64,000 nt of DNA from Streptomyces luomodiensis (GTDB lineage Bacteria; Actinomycetota; Actinomycetes; Streptomycetales; Streptomycetaceae). Below are positions 18,124-27,352 of the stretch, piece by piece; the stretch's first letter is position 1, and the number at the start of each line of letters is the position of its first letter. The notes below the pieces were generated by a model. It did not search any database. It was not told where the DNA came from and saw only the letters and a list, made by a program, of their open reading frames with translations. The DNA lies in assembly GCF_031679605.1 (NCBI RefSeq), contig NZ_CP117522.1, positions 6,758,001 to 6,822,000 of the forward strand, read 5' to 3'. Position numbers and translations under genes: made by a program.

Positions 18124-21100
18124 CGCCAGCCTCGCATTCTCATGTATCTGTCCACCGTTTCATAGAATTGCGCGGACATGCCGGAGCCGTCGCGAGGGTG
18201 ATGTGTGCCACCGGGGATGCCGCGCCCGTACCAGCGGTGATGGAGTTCCTCGTGCACAAGTGTGTTACGCAGCTCGTCCCTGCTGACAAATGACTTCCAT
18301 CCGACTTGAGTACCCACATTATTTTTGGCGATTCCCGTGCTTGCCCAGGGGCTGTACCGGGGCCGATGCGTGAACCGCAGGTGCTGGAAATCCTCTCTGA
18401 TCATGGCGTCGATCGCCCGATTCCGCGATCGTGCCGTCTTGCCGGTCACATGACTCAGGTCCTTCGTCCAGACATTCCCCGCGCCCCTCTGCTCATCCTG
18501 TATGAGCGCCCCCGGGCCGGGGCGGCATGGCGCGAGGCCGTCAGGGTCCAGCGAAACATGAGGATTGTGGACGTACGTGAAGGGGTTGGGGGCCGGGGCG
18601 AGGCCCAGGGGGTCGGGGGTGAGATAGCGGGCGGAATCCGGATCGTAGTAGCGGTGGTGGTTGTAGTGGAGGCCGCTTTCTGGGTCGAAATACTGGCCAG
18701 GGAAGCGCAAGGGGGTGTAGGCCGTGCTGTCGGCGGCCCAGGTGGTGGTGCCCCAGAGGGTGGTGCGGGTGTGCCACGCGATGGTGCCCGATGTGTCGAC
18801 GAGTTCGGTGGGGGTGCCGACCAGGTCGGTGACGATCGCGAAGAAGCGGGCGTCGATCTCGCGTTGGGTGGTGGTGTCGGTGACGCGCTCGGTCTGGGCT
18901 ATGGGGCGGAGTCCGTCGTGGTCCCAGGTGAGGGTGACCGGGTGGGGGAGGTCCGGGGCGGTGGTGGTCTGTTCTATGAGGGTGGGGCCGTCCCAGGCGA
19001 AGGTGGTTTCCTCCGCGACGTCACCCGTGGCGGTGAGGCGTTGTTTGGCGGTGCGGCGGCCGAAGGGGTCGTAGTGGTAGCGCCAGACCGTGCCGTCGGG
19101 GGTGGTGACCGAGGTGAGGCGGTCTTCGGTGTCCCAGGTGTAGTGCCAGGTGTCGGGTTTGCGGGAGAGGCGGGTCTGCTGGCGGAGGGTGAGGCGGCCG
19201 GCGGCGTCGTGTTCGTAGCGGACCGAGCCCGCGCCGGTGATGCGCGTGCCGGTGTAGGTGCGGGGGCCCGTCGCCTCCTGCGCGGGTTGTGTGCTCGGCC
19301 AGGTGGCGTGGGTTTGGTTGCCCGCCTCGTCGTAGGCGTAGGTCTCGGTCCAGCTGTCGGCGTGGACGGTGGTCACCCGGCCTGTCGGGTCCAGGCTGAA
19401 GGTGCGCCGGCCCGACAGGTGGTCGTCCACCGCGGTGAGGTGGCCGTCGGGTCGGTAGGTGTACGCCCGGTGGTGGATGGTGCCGGATGCACCGGTCAGC
19501 GATTGCGTGGTCAGGCGGCCGAGCGGGTCCCAGGCGTTGGTGAGGGTGAGGGTGTGGCCGATGCGGCGCGTGGTTTCGCGGCCCGCCGCGTCGTGTGCGG
19601 AGGTGAGGGCATGGTTCCCGGCGGTCAGCGTGGTGCGGTTGCCCGCCGCGTCGTAGGCGTAGGTGGTCTCCGCTCCTGCCGGGGTGCGGCGGGAGACACG
19701 CTGCCCCGCTGCGTCGTAGGCCAGGCGCAGGGTGCGGCCGTTCACGGTCTCGGACAGCATGCGGCCGACGGGGTCGTAGGTCCGGGTCAGTCTGGCGTCC
19801 GGGCCGACGGCCTCGAGTAGTACTCCGGTCGGGCTCCAGCGGAAGGTCGCTACCTGCCCGGCGGCGTCCCTTGCCACCAGGCGGCCCAGCGCGTCGTGGA
19901 CGTAGCGGGTGCGCCGGCCCAGCGGGTCGGTACGGAAGATGAGTTGGCCGGCCGCGTCGTGCTCGTACGTCACCCTACGACCGTCGAAGTCCGTCTCCGC
20001 TATCAGGTGGCCTGCCGGGTCGTAGCTGTAATTCCACGTCAGGCCCTGCGGGTTGGTGACCTGGGTCAGCCGCGCCGCCGCGTCGTGGGTGAAGGTGTAG
20101 CGGGCCCCGTCCGGGTCGGTGCGGGCGGCCGGCAGGTCGAAGTGGGTGTACTCGTACACGGTCGTACCGCCGACGGCGTCGGTGTGCGTGGTGCAGTTGC
20201 CCTCGCCGTCGTACGTCCACGACTCCGTCGACCCGTCCGGCCGGGTGCGGCGCAGGAGTTCGCCTTCCGGGTTCCACTCGTAGCGGGTCACCGCGCCCAG
20301 GGGGTCGGTCTCGGCCACGACGCGGCCGAACGCGTCCCGCCGGTAGTGGGTGGTGGCTCCCAGCGGGTCCGTGATCTCGATCGGGAGCCCGGCCCCGTCG
20401 CAGCGCACCCGGGTCGTCGCGCCCAGCGGGTCGGTGATGGCGAGCAGGCCGCCGCGCGCGTCGTAGAGGTAGCGGGTGGTGGCGTCGAGCGGGTCGGTGA
20501 GCGCGGTGCGGTTGCCCGCCGCGTCGAAGGTCTGCCGCCACACCGCGCCGCCCGGATCGGTGATCCGCACCGGGTTGCCCTGTGCGTCGAGCACCGCGCT
20601 GATCTCGCTGCCGTCCGGGCGGATCACGGCCGTCGGACGCCCGTGCTCGTCGTAGCGCAGGCCGGTGGTGCGGCCCAGCGGGTCGGTCTCCGCGACCGTA
20701 CGGCCGGCCTGGTCATACGTGGTGCGGCTGACCGCGCCGGCCGCGTCGATCTCCCCGACGACCTGGTGCGCCTCGTCGATCAGATAGCGGGTGACCGCAC
20801 CGTCCGGCGAGGTCAGGGTGGTGATCTTCAGATCGGGGAAGTCCGGGTCCACTCCGTCGTAGCCGATGCGGAGGGTGTGGTGACCGCCCTCGCCGCCCTC
20901 GGCGATGACCCGGTCGTGCTCGTCGTAGGCGTAGGAGTACCAGCGGTGGTTGGTGTCGGTCCAGGACGTGATCCGCCCGGCCTGGTCGTAGGCGAAACGC
21001 AGCGGCAGGCCCGAGGAGCCCGTCACTTCGGTGAGGTGGCCGTCGGTGTAGCCGTAGCCCCTCACCCGCACGTCCGCCACGTACAGGCCGGTGATCCGCT

Positions 21101-23363
21101 CGTTCTCCGACGTCAGCCGCAGCCGGTAACCACCGTTGTGGAGGATCTCGACGGGCGTGCCGGAAGCGTCGTAGGTGAAGGTGACGCGGTTGCCGTTGCG
21201 GTCGGTGATCTCCCGCAGCAGTGCCAGTGCCTCGTCGCGGTGGGGGGTGAAGGCGCGGACGAGCCCGGTCTGCGGGTCGGTGACGGTGTACGTGCCGCCG
21301 TCCGCCGTCCGTGCCAGGGGCCACCGCGGCCCCTCCGCGGGCAGGACCGCGGTGCCGCCCGGCACCGGATGCGGATAGGCCAGCAGCAGGCCGTCCTCGG
21401 TGAAGAAGACCACGCCCCGCTGGTCGAACTCCAGTCGCTGGTCGGCCGTTGAGGCCCAGGTCGGGCCGAACCACCGCCCGGCGCGGTATCCGGAGTCCAC
21501 CCGGCGGGAGAACACCAGCGGCAGCACACCCGGCAGCGCCACATCCGTCTGCGGCAGGAACATCCGTCCGGTCGCCACGTCCACCGGATCGGTACGGCCG
21601 TGCCGCACCCGGTCCCAGGTACGGGAGAACACCCCCCGGCCACGGCTCCGGAGGGCGCCGCGCGCCCAGCGCATCGCCTCACGCGTCGCCAGCCTGGCCC
21701 CGACGCGGGAGGCGATCGGGGCCAGGGCACGCGGGGCGAGGCCCATCAGCAGGGTCTCCGCCAGCCCTCCACCCATGGCGAGTTCCAGCGGCAGCGCGTA
21801 CGGCATGGCGAACATGGCCAGGGTGAGGAGAAGGGGAAGGCCGACCTCGAGCAGCTTTTCCAGGAGGAAGCGGTGGGTGCCGAGGATGTCGTAACCGGCC
21901 AGCGGGGCCTCGCCGTCGGCGATCGCCGGCCAGCGGGACAGCAGCAGGACGCCGACCACGAGGGTGCCCGCGCAGACGGCGACGCGGAACTGGACCAGGG
22001 CGACGGTCTCGCCGAGGACGGAAGCGCTCGCGGCCCGGTAGCCGCGTACGGCGGAGATCAGGCGCCACAGGGTCAGGGCCAGCCCGGCCAGGCCGACGCC
22101 GATCAGGATGCGCAGCCCGGTGCCCTCGGTGAAGTACTCCTGGAGATCCTTCGTGGCCGGGAAGGAGCCCACCGCCAGATACAGCAGGGAGGGGACGGCC
22201 AGCAGCAGGCTGAGCACCAGGAGGACCTTCTCGTGCCGTGGCCGGCGGGGCCGCTGCTCCTTCGCCCGGCGCCACAGCTGCCGTAAGGTCACGCCGTGCC
22301 ATGCCTCCTGGCTGGAGGTGGCGTCCATGCGCCGGGTCTGCTCGGCGACCGACTCGCGCAGCGGCCGCAGCTTCTCCGCGCGGGTGCGGGGGTGGGCCGT
22401 GGCGTACAGCAGCGCTCTGCGCCGCCGGGCGTAGCCCAGGGCGATGATCCAGGTGGCCGGGGAGCGCGACAGGGCGTATCCGAAGAGGGCTTCGGGGGCG
22501 GTCCGGCCCTGGCGTTCGGCGGTCAGCGCGACCTCGGGCTCGCGCCGCCGGCCTGCGCGGGACCGGCGCAGATCCCAGATCCACGCGGCGGCGAGGCACC
22601 CCAGGATGATCCACAGGCCCCACTCCCCGGCCAGCCTCTCCCGCCACTCCATCGCGGTGTCGTTGCCCTGGAAGGCGGCGGCGTGATTGGTCACCCAGTG
22701 GATCGCCACCGCCCCCGCCATCGGCACCAGCGCCGCCGCCCGGGTCAGCGCGCGGGTACCGCACCACAACAGGCCCACCGCCAGCCCGCCGAGCACGCTG
22801 GCGACGATGTGTACCTCGTAGGGGAGTGCCGGCCCGTCGACGACGTCGATGGTGCCGGTCGGTGACGGAAACCAGCTGCCGAGGATCTGCCCGAGGCCGG
22901 GAACGTACGGTTGACCGCTCAGTCCCTGTGCGATCAGCCAGCCTCCCTCATCCGAGGGAACGGCCTTGCCCGCGGACTCGGCGTACATCAGAAGGTTCTC
23001 CAGCAGGCTGAACCCCGCCCCGGCGGCGCCGCCCAGCACCACGAAGTCCGCCAGACCCCACTGCATCCGCCCGCGCAGCGCCCACCCCACGACCAGGAGT
23101 GGTGCGACCTTCAGCAGCTCCTCCACCACCGGGGCCGTCGTCCACGACACCACATCCATGACGGCCGCCAGAGACTTCTGCCTCGCGGTGGCCAACTGCC
23201 GTGCCACCACGAGCTCCAGCAGCATCGAGAGCACGCCGCAGCCGTACGCGCCCACCCCGAAGGCGAGGAGCACCGTCGGCCACCGCACCGTCCGCACCGG
23301 CCAGGACAGCAACAACAGCTGTAGCACGGCCCATACCGACGCAAGCGCCATCCATAACGCCAC
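18120..23363 (-). CDS. Rhs-repeat polymorphic toxin with N-terminal PrsW-like membrane protease region
   Basis: About 1747 residues. The first 280 residues are multi-helical and carry PrsW-type motifs: APVVEELLKV (about 80-89), GFSLLENLLMY (about 117-127), and His residues in VHIVASVLGG and HWVTNHAA. Further membrane helices follow (about 380-560). DPVDVATGRMF (about 600) opens the Rhs shell, with many YD-repeats such as RYEHDAAGRLT and YDPFGRRT. The core ends in RYLTPDPLGLA, the site where Rhs tips are normally auto-cleaved. The last ~120 residues form the toxin tip with LVHEELHHRW, an HExxH metallopeptidase-like motif. GTG 23363 or TTG 23372 could be the start; GGAGG at 23376-23380 is poorly spaced for both. 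Confidence 0.85.
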   Translation of the reverse strand: MALWMALASVWAVLQLLLLSWPVRTVRWPTVLLAFGVGAYGCGVLSMLLELVVARQLATARQKSLAAVMDVVSWTTAPVVEELLKVAPLLVVGWALRGRMQWGLADFVVLGGAAGAGFSLLENLLMYAESAGKAVPSDEGGWLIAQGLSGQPYVPGLGQILGSWFPSPTGTIDVVDGPALPYEVHIVASVLGGLAVGLLWCGTRALTRAAALVPMAGAVAIHWVTNHAAAFQGNDTAMEWRERLAGEWGLWIILGCLAAAWIWDLRRSRAGRRREPEVALTAERQGRTAPEALFGYALSRSPATWIIALGYARRRRALLYATAHPRTRAEKLRPLRESVAEQTRRMDATSSQEAWHGVTLRQLWRRAKEQRPRRPRHEKVLLVLSLLLAVPSLLYLAVGSFPATKDLQEYFTEGTGLRILIGVGLAGLALTLWRLISAVRGYRAASASVLGETVALVQFRVAVCAGTLVVGVLLLSRWPAIADGEAPLAGYDILGTHRFLLEKLLEVGLPLLLTLAMFAMPYALPLELAMGGGLAETLLMGLAPRALAPIASRVGARLATREAMRWARGALRSRGRGVFSRTWDRVRHGRTDPVDVATGRMFLPQTDVALPGVLPLVFSRRVDSGYRAGRWFGPTWASTADQRLEFDQRGVVFFTEDGLLLAYPHPVPGGTAVLPAEGPRWPLARTADGGTYTVTDPQTGLVRAFTPHRDEALALLREITDRNGNRVTFTYDASGTPVEILHNGGYRLRLTSENERITGLYVADVRVRGYGYTDGHLTEVTGSSGLPLRFAYDQAGRITSWTDTNHRWYSYAYDEHDRVIAEGGEGGHHTLRIGYDGVDPDFPDLKITTLTSPDGAVTRYLIDEAHQVVGEIDAAGAVSRTTYDQAGRTVAETDPLGRTTGLRYDEHGRPTAVIRPDGSEISAVLDAQGNPVRITDPGGAVWRQTFDAAGNRTALTDPLDATTRYLYDARGGLLAITDPLGATTRVRCDGAGLPIEITDPLGATTHYRRDAFGRVVAETDPLGAVTRYEWNPEGELLRRTRPDGSTESWTYDGEGNCTTHTDAVGGTTVYEYTHFDLPAARTDPDGARYTFTHDAAARLTQVTNPQGLTWNYSYDPAGHLIAETDFDGRRVTYEHDAAGQLIFRTDPLGRRTRYVHDALGRLVARDAAGQVATFRWSPTGVLLEAVGPDARLTRTYDPVGRMLSETVNGRTLRLAYDAAGQRVSRRTPAGAETTYAYDAAGNRTTLTAGNHALTSAHDAAGRETTRRIGHTLTLTNAWDPLGRLTTQSLTGASGTIHHRAYTYRPDGHLTAVDDHLSGRRTFSLDPTGRVTTVHADSWTETYAYDEAGNQTHATWPSTQPAQEATGPRTYTGTRITGAGSVRYEHDAAGRLTLRQQTRLSRKPDTWHYTWDTEDRLTSVTTPDGTVWRYHYDPFGRRTAKQRLTATGDVAEETTFAWDGPTLIEQTTTAPDLPHPVTLTWDHDGLRPIAQTERVTDTTTQREIDARFFAIVTDLVGTPTELVDTSGTIAWHTRTTLWGTTTWAADSTAYTPLRFPGQYFDPESGLHYNHHRYYDPDSARYLTPDPLGLAPAPNPFTYVHNPHVSLDPDGLAPCRPGPGALIQDEQRGAGNVWTKDLSHVTGKTARSRNRAIDAMIREDFQHLRFTHRPRYSPWASTGIAKNNVGTQVGWKSFVSRDELRNTLVHEELHHRWYGRGIPGGTHHPRDGSGMSAQFYETVDRYMRMRGWR

Positions 23364-23534
23364 GCCCCGCAACCCCCTCCGACGGTGTTACCGATCCGTC
23401 ACGCTAAGTCGAACCGCCGTGCCGGACAAGGGACTTCATGGGCGGGTGGTACGGATGTGGCCGCACCGGAACGTGCTCGAGTGCGCCACCCCTCGGGGCG
23501 GCGCACTCGATCACGTATTCCGGGCGTCCGGCGC

Positions 23535-24260
23535 TCACTGGTGCCGTGACGGGCGGGTGCGGGGCAGCAGGACGGCGGCGATGACCAGCCAGACGAGCCC
23601 GCCGAAGCGCACGACCGGCAGCAGGTAGCTGAACGGGTCGGCCACCAGCGAGAGCATGGAGAGCATCCCCGCGGCGGCCAGGGCCAGCCCGGCCCAGGTC
23701 AGCGGGCGGGGCAGCAGGCGGGCCATCAGTCCGGTCACCGAGATGCCGGCGACGAGCATCGCGAACGTCACCGAGTAGGCGGCGCCGCCGGACAGGAACG
23801 ACAGGTCGGCCAGCGCGCGGGCCAGGGCCGGATCGGCGTCCATGGGCAGACGGCCACCGGCCCAGCCGAACAGCGCGCTGCCGCTCAGCGCCGCGGCCGC
23901 CAGCACCCCGCCCACCAGCGTGATCGCCGAGCCCGGTGCGGTGATGCCCAGCGCCCGCAGTCGGCGGTAGAGCACCGCTGCCATGAGCGCCAATGGCGTG
24001 GCCGAGGCGAACAGCAGCAGCGAGCCCAGCTCGATGGTGGTGCCGTGGTCCCGCGCGTACGTCAGCACGTCCTTGCCGGAGGCGTCGGGGCGCGGGGTCG
24101 AGCGGTTGACGACGACGTAGCCGATGGTCAGGACGGTGAACGCGAGCACGGGGGCCAGCAGCGGGGGCCCGCCCTGGGGGCGGCGGCCGGGGGTGTGCTC
24201 ACCGGGGGTCGTCCGGGTGGGAGGGGCGGGGGATGTGGTCGGGGGGGTCGTGCTGGGCAT
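23535..24260 (-). CDS. six-helix integral membrane protein under MarR control
   Basis: 241 residues: a Thr/Pro-rich N-terminus (about 1-33), then hydrophobic helices near 36-50, 77-97, 109-130, 155-175, 182-205 and 215-235. The family is not firmly recognised; the layout is like DUF4386-type membrane proteins. ATG at 24260 has GGAGGAGAAG upstream. It is divergent from a MarR-family gene across a 152-base intergenic region that contains a strong, unusually AT-rich promoter, so the regulator very probably controls it. The start-proximal region carries CCGTTGGTCGG repeats (24272-24330). Confidence 0.8.
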   Translation of the reverse strand: MPSTTPPTTSPAPPTRTTPGEHTPGRRPQGGPPLLAPVLAFTVLTIGYVVVNRSTPRPDASGKDVLTYARDHGTTIELGSLLLFASATPLALMAAVLYRRLRALGITAPGSAITLVGGVLAAAALSGSALFGWAGGRLPMDADPALARALADLSFLSGGAAYSVTFAMLVAGISVTGLMARLLPRPLTWAGLALAAAGMLSMLSLVADPFSYLLPVVRFGGLVWLVIAAVLLPRTRPSRHQ

Positions 24261-24365
24261 GGCTTCTCCTCCGTTGGTCGGCCGGGTCCGTTGGTCGGGT
24301 CCGTCGGTCGGCCGGGTCCATTGGCCGGTCAGGACCGCTGGTCTGCCAGAAAACCGATACGGAAG

Positions 24366-24395
24366 ATAATGATTACAAGTTAGAACGATTGTCAA
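24366..24395 (-). promoter_or_regulatory. sigma-70-type promoter of the membrane protein gene, likely MarR operator
   Basis: On the minus strand TTGACA (24395-24390), 18 bases, then CATTAT (24371-24366) form a near-consensus housekeeping promoter, rare in this GC-rich DNA. The spacer contains imperfect dyad CAAGTTAGAACGATTG, a plausible site for the divergently encoded MarR protein, whose own start codon lies only 18 bases beyond the -35 box. Confidence 0.6.
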
Positions 24396-24412
24396 CCGAG
24401 TACGATGTCCGC

Positions 24413-25000
24413 ATGGGAACGACCAACGAAGGTGAACGGCCACCAGGCCCACACCCCACCGGTGCCGCCTTTCTGCTGGCCCAGCTCGGCGCCCACGCCG
24501 CCAAGCTGTTCGCCGAGCGCCTGGTGGAGCTTGACCTGACCCCGCCGCAGGGCGGCCTGCTGCGGCTGCTGGCCGGTTCCCCGGGCCGCAGCCAGCGCGA
24601 GCTCGCCGACGACCTGGGCATGCCGCCGAGCCGGTTCGTCGCGTTCGCCGACGAGCTGGAGCGGCGCGGGCTGATCGAGCGCCGTAAGAACCCTGTCGAC
24701 CGGCGCCTGTACGCGGTCCATCTGACCGACGAGGGCGGGAAGGTGCTGGCCAAGCTGCGGAAGGTGGGCGCGGAGCACGAACGCCGGATGACCGAGGGCC
24801 TCTCGGAGGAGGAGCGGGAACAGCTGACCGGGCTGCTGCGGCGGCTGGCGGACCGGCAGGGCCTCAGCCCCGGCGTTCACCCCGGCTTCCGCTCCGTGCG
24901 CGCCGAGCGCTCCGGCCGTGCCGAGCGCTCCGGCCGCCGGGCGGGCCACCGGGAGGGGGTGCCCGGCGACGGCGTGGGGGACGGTGGCTCCTCGATGTAG
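24413..25000 (+). CDS. MarR family transcriptional regulator
   Basis: 195-residue dimeric winged-helix regulator. The wHTH is clear: QRELADDLGMPPSRFVAFADELERRGLIERRKNPVDRRLYAVHLTDEG (about 60-108), with the wing Asp-Arg pair DRR. Dimerisation helices flank it. The final 50 residues are an unusual Arg/Gly-rich low-complexity tail with a 15-base duplication (GCCGAGCGCTCCGGC twice near 24901-24934). ATG at 24413. It probably represses the divergent membrane protein gene and itself. Confidence 0.88.
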   Translation: MGTTNEGERPPGPHPTGAAFLLAQLGAHAAKLFAERLVELDLTPPQGGLLRLLAGSPGRSQRELADDLGMPPSRFVAFADELERRGLIERRKNPVDRRLYAVHLTDEGGKVLAKLRKVGAEHERRMTEGLSEEEREQLTGLLRRLADRQGLSPGVHPGFRSVRAERSGRAERSGRRAGHREGVPGDGVGDGGSSM

Positions 25001-25114
25001 CGCACCCTCGGTACTCGCCCCCGCGACCATGACGTACCGGGAGGGAGGCGTGTGGGGTGGTGGAGGTCGCGGCTTCGTTCCCGGTGGGGATCGACCTCGA
25101 CCAGCTCTGTCCGC

Positions 25115-25507
25115 TCAGACCTTGAACACGCGCACGGCTGGTCCGCAGAGCAGGCCCAAGTCCTCAGGGTCCGAGGTCAGAACGGTGACGGGAGACGGCG
25201 AGGTCAGTGCGGTGGCGGCCACGATGGCGTCGAGTGCGTACTTGTGGCCGTGCAGACCCGCCGCGGCAAGGAGCTTGCTGGCGTGGCGGGCGATGACCTC
25301 GGTCGGCGGCACGACGTTGACGCGTGAGACGGCGTAGTCGAACCGGGCCTGGTGTGTCCTGGGATCGCGCGCCTCGACCAGTGTGACCGAGCTGGTGACC
25401 ACGCGGATGTCCTCGGCCTCGGCCGCGGCCAGCCACTCCGTGAGTTCGGGGTTACGCCGTACGAGCTGGGACAGCCCTTCGCAGTCCAGGACCAGGGTCC
25501 CGCTCAC
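25115..25507 (-). CDS. PIN-domain ribonuclease toxin (VapC-like)
   Basis: 130-residue PIN domain protein. Acidic metal-binding positions are visible: LVLDCEGL near the N-terminus, TLVEARDP in the middle, and ALDAIVAATAL with TSDPEDL near the end. Its start overlaps the antitoxin stop by four bases (ATGA). As a VapC-type toxin it would cleave tRNA or mRNA when free of antitoxin. Length is normal for the family. Confidence 0.85.
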   Translation of the reverse strand: MSGTLVLDCEGLSQLVRRNPELTEWLAAAEAEDIRVVTSSVTLVEARDPRTHQARFDYAVSRVNVVPPTEVIARHASKLLAAAGLHGHKYALDAIVAATALTSPSPVTVLTSDPEDLGLLCGPAVRVFKV

Positions 25508-25776
25508 GCGGCGTCCGCGGAGCCGGCTGTGTCGCCGCGCAGCAGGGCTCGTTTCGCCTCGACCGCCGCATGGTCAACCGGGCCGTGTGCGGCCTCGGCG
25601 TCCTCGATGAGTTCACGCAGCCGGTCCCGCTCCAGCTGCCGCTGGATGAGGGCTTCGACGTACGCGGACAGGCCACGCTTGCCGACGCGCTCCTTGAGCG
25701 CGGCGATCGTGCCCTCGTGGAGGGAGACGGACACCGGTCGTGTGGGGCCTTCGCCGGGGGTGGGGTGGGTGGCCAT
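25504..25776 (-). CDS. ribbon-helix-helix type antitoxin of the VapC-like toxin
   Basis: 90 residues. RPVSVSLHEGTIAALKERVGKRGLSAYVEALIQRQLERD (about 13-51) fits a ribbon-helix-helix DNA-binding segment; the remaining acidic Ala-rich C-terminus would wrap the toxin. Start ATG 25776 follows a short AT-rich patch (25780-25806), probably the autoregulated promoter. Gene order antitoxin-toxin with ATGA overlap is standard. Confidence 0.78.
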   Translation of the reverse strand: MATHPTPGEGPTRPVSVSLHEGTIAALKERVGKRGLSAYVEALIQRQLERDRLRELIEDAEAAHGPVDHAAVEAKRALLRGDTAGSADAA

Positions 25777-25830
25777 GCCGCAATTCTAACAAAGCAATTA
25801 TTATTGCGCCTTCGCCTGGCGGGGTGCGCC

Positions 25831-26694
25831 TCACGCCTGTGTCCGCGCCAGGTGTCGCAGCTTGTCCGGGTTGCGGATGATGCGGATCTCGGTGATGCGG
25901 GCGTCCGCGATCTCCGCGCAGGCGACGGTGTCCGGGCGGCCCGCGACCGTGAGGAGCAGTCCCGGGCGGCCGTTGACGTCGACCGGGTGCACCTGGGGGT
26001 CGTCCATCGGCTGGGAGACGACGGCGGCGAGGAAACGGGCGACCTTGTCCGCGCCCTGCTGCGGGCGGAGCGCGGCCTTCACCTTGCCGCCGCCGTCGCT
26101 CCACGCCGTCACATCGGGGGCGAGCAGCTCCATCATGCGGTTGAGGTCGCCGCCGAGACAGGCGGCCAGGAACTCATCGGTGACCCGGCGCCGCACCTCG
26201 TCCGGTGCGTCGTAGCGCGGTCGCCGGGCCTGGACGTGTGATCTGGCCCGGCGGCCGACCTGCCGTACGGCCGCCTCGCCGCGTTCCAGCATTCCGGCGA
26301 TCTCCTTGAAGGAGAAGCCGAAGACCTCCTTGAGCACGAAGACCGCCCGCTCCAGCGGGGAGAGGCTTTCGAGGACGACGAGCAGGGCGAGCGACACCGA
26401 TTCGGCCAGCTCCACCCCCTCACCGGCGTCGGGCTGGGTGACCAGCGGCTCGGGCAGCCAGGGGCCGACGTACCGCTCGCGGGTGGCGGCGGCCGAGGTG
26501 AGCCGGTTGAGGGCGAGGTTGGTGACCGTACGGGCCAGATAGCCGGCCGGGTTGTCCACCGGGGTGGACACCTGACTACAGCGCAGCCAGGTGTCCTGCA
26601 CAAGGTCCTCGGCGTCGGCGACGCTGCCGAGCATGCGGTAGGCGATACCGAACAGCATGCGCCGGTGTTCTTCGAAGGTGGTCGCGTCGATCAC
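25831..26694 (-). CDS. sigJ: ECF41-family RNA polymerase sigma factor with SnoaL-like C-terminal domain
   Basis: 287 residues. Sigma region 2 (FGIAYRMLGSVADAEDLVQDTWLR, about 15-38) and region 4 (LEVLSPLERAVFVLKEVFGFSFKEIA type, about 110-135) are followed by a SnoaL-like domain that in ECF41 factors replaces a separate anti-sigma factor. ECF41 hallmarks are present: WLPEPL in the linker, DGGGKV (about 200) and a near-terminal NPDKL. GTG at 26694 overlaps the upstream stop (GTGA), so it is co-transcribed with a carboxymuconolactone-decarboxylase-like gene, the usual ECF41 partner. Symbol follows common usage for this type. Confidence 0.9.
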   Translation of the reverse strand: MIDATTFEEHRRMLFGIAYRMLGSVADAEDLVQDTWLRCSQVSTPVDNPAGYLARTVTNLALNRLTSAAATRERYVGPWLPEPLVTQPDAGEGVELAESVSLALLVVLESLSPLERAVFVLKEVFGFSFKEIAGMLERGEAAVRQVGRRARSHVQARRPRYDAPDEVRRRVTDEFLAACLGGDLNRMMELLAPDVTAWSDGGGKVKAALRPQQGADKVARFLAAVVSQPMDDPQVHPVDVNGRPGLLLTVAGRPDTVACAEIADARITEIRIIRNPDKLRHLARTQA

Positions 26695-27260
26695 GTCCGC
26701 GACGGTACCCCGGACGGTACGCCGCAGGCGTCCGAGAATCCCTGACTGGTCAGGCCGAAGGCGCTGTTGACGCGCGAGCGGTAGTTCTCCAGGCCGACCA
26801 TGGCGGTGAGTTCGACGAAGGCCGCCTCACCGAGCCGCTCGATCAGGGCGGCCGCGAGCTCGTCGGTGACGCGGGGTTCGGTCTCGGTCATCGCCTCGGC
26901 GTAGTCCAGGACGAGCAACTCCAGCTCGGTGAAGGCGTCCTGGTGGTCGCGCCACCCCGGCACCTTGGAGATCTTCTCCATCGGGAGTCCGAGGGAGTCG
27001 GCCTCCCAGTGGCCGAAATCCAGGCACCACGAGCAGTTGATCCTGGCCGACACGGCCATGACCGCCAGGTGCTTGAGGCCCGCGTCGAGGCGGTTCCACT
27101 TGGCGGCACCGCGCTCGGCCCGGACGTAGGTGAGCAGCACCCGCGCGTTGTGCCCGGCGGCCAGACCGGGGTCGAGCACCTTGCCGTAGGTGCGCCGGGA
27201 GTACCAGGCGCCGATGCGGTTGAGCAGCGTGTCGGGCGGGGTGAGCGAGATACGGACCAT
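26691..27260 (-). CDS. carboxymuconolactone decarboxylase/AhpD-like protein
   Basis: 189-residue AhpD-fold protein. The active-site block INCSWCLDFGH (about 79-89) has the CxxC plus His of AhpD-type peroxidase/thiol enzymes. Followed by AELELLVLDYAEAMTETEP-type helices normal for the family. ATG at 27260 has GGAGAG eight bases upstream; an in-frame ATG at 27275 is possible. It is the first gene of the ECF41 operon and is the typical target of ECF41 sigma factors, probably in an oxidative or electrophile stress response. Confidence 0.87.
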   Translation of the reverse strand: MVRISLTPPDTLLNRIGAWYSRRTYGKVLDPGLAAGHNARVLLTYVRAERGAAKWNRLDAGLKHLAVMAVSARINCSWCLDFGHWEADSLGLPMEKISKVPGWRDHQDAFTELELLVLDYAEAMTETEPRVTDELAAALIERLGEAAFVELTAMVGLENYRSRVNSAFGLTSQGFSDACGVPSGVPSRT

Positions 27261-27352
27261 GGCGGGTCTCTCCATCGTGTCGTACGGATCGCGGGTCGCA
27301 CCCGTGACTCGGGCGGCTGCCGAGCGGGGCTCACGAAGGTTTCCGCAGGTGC

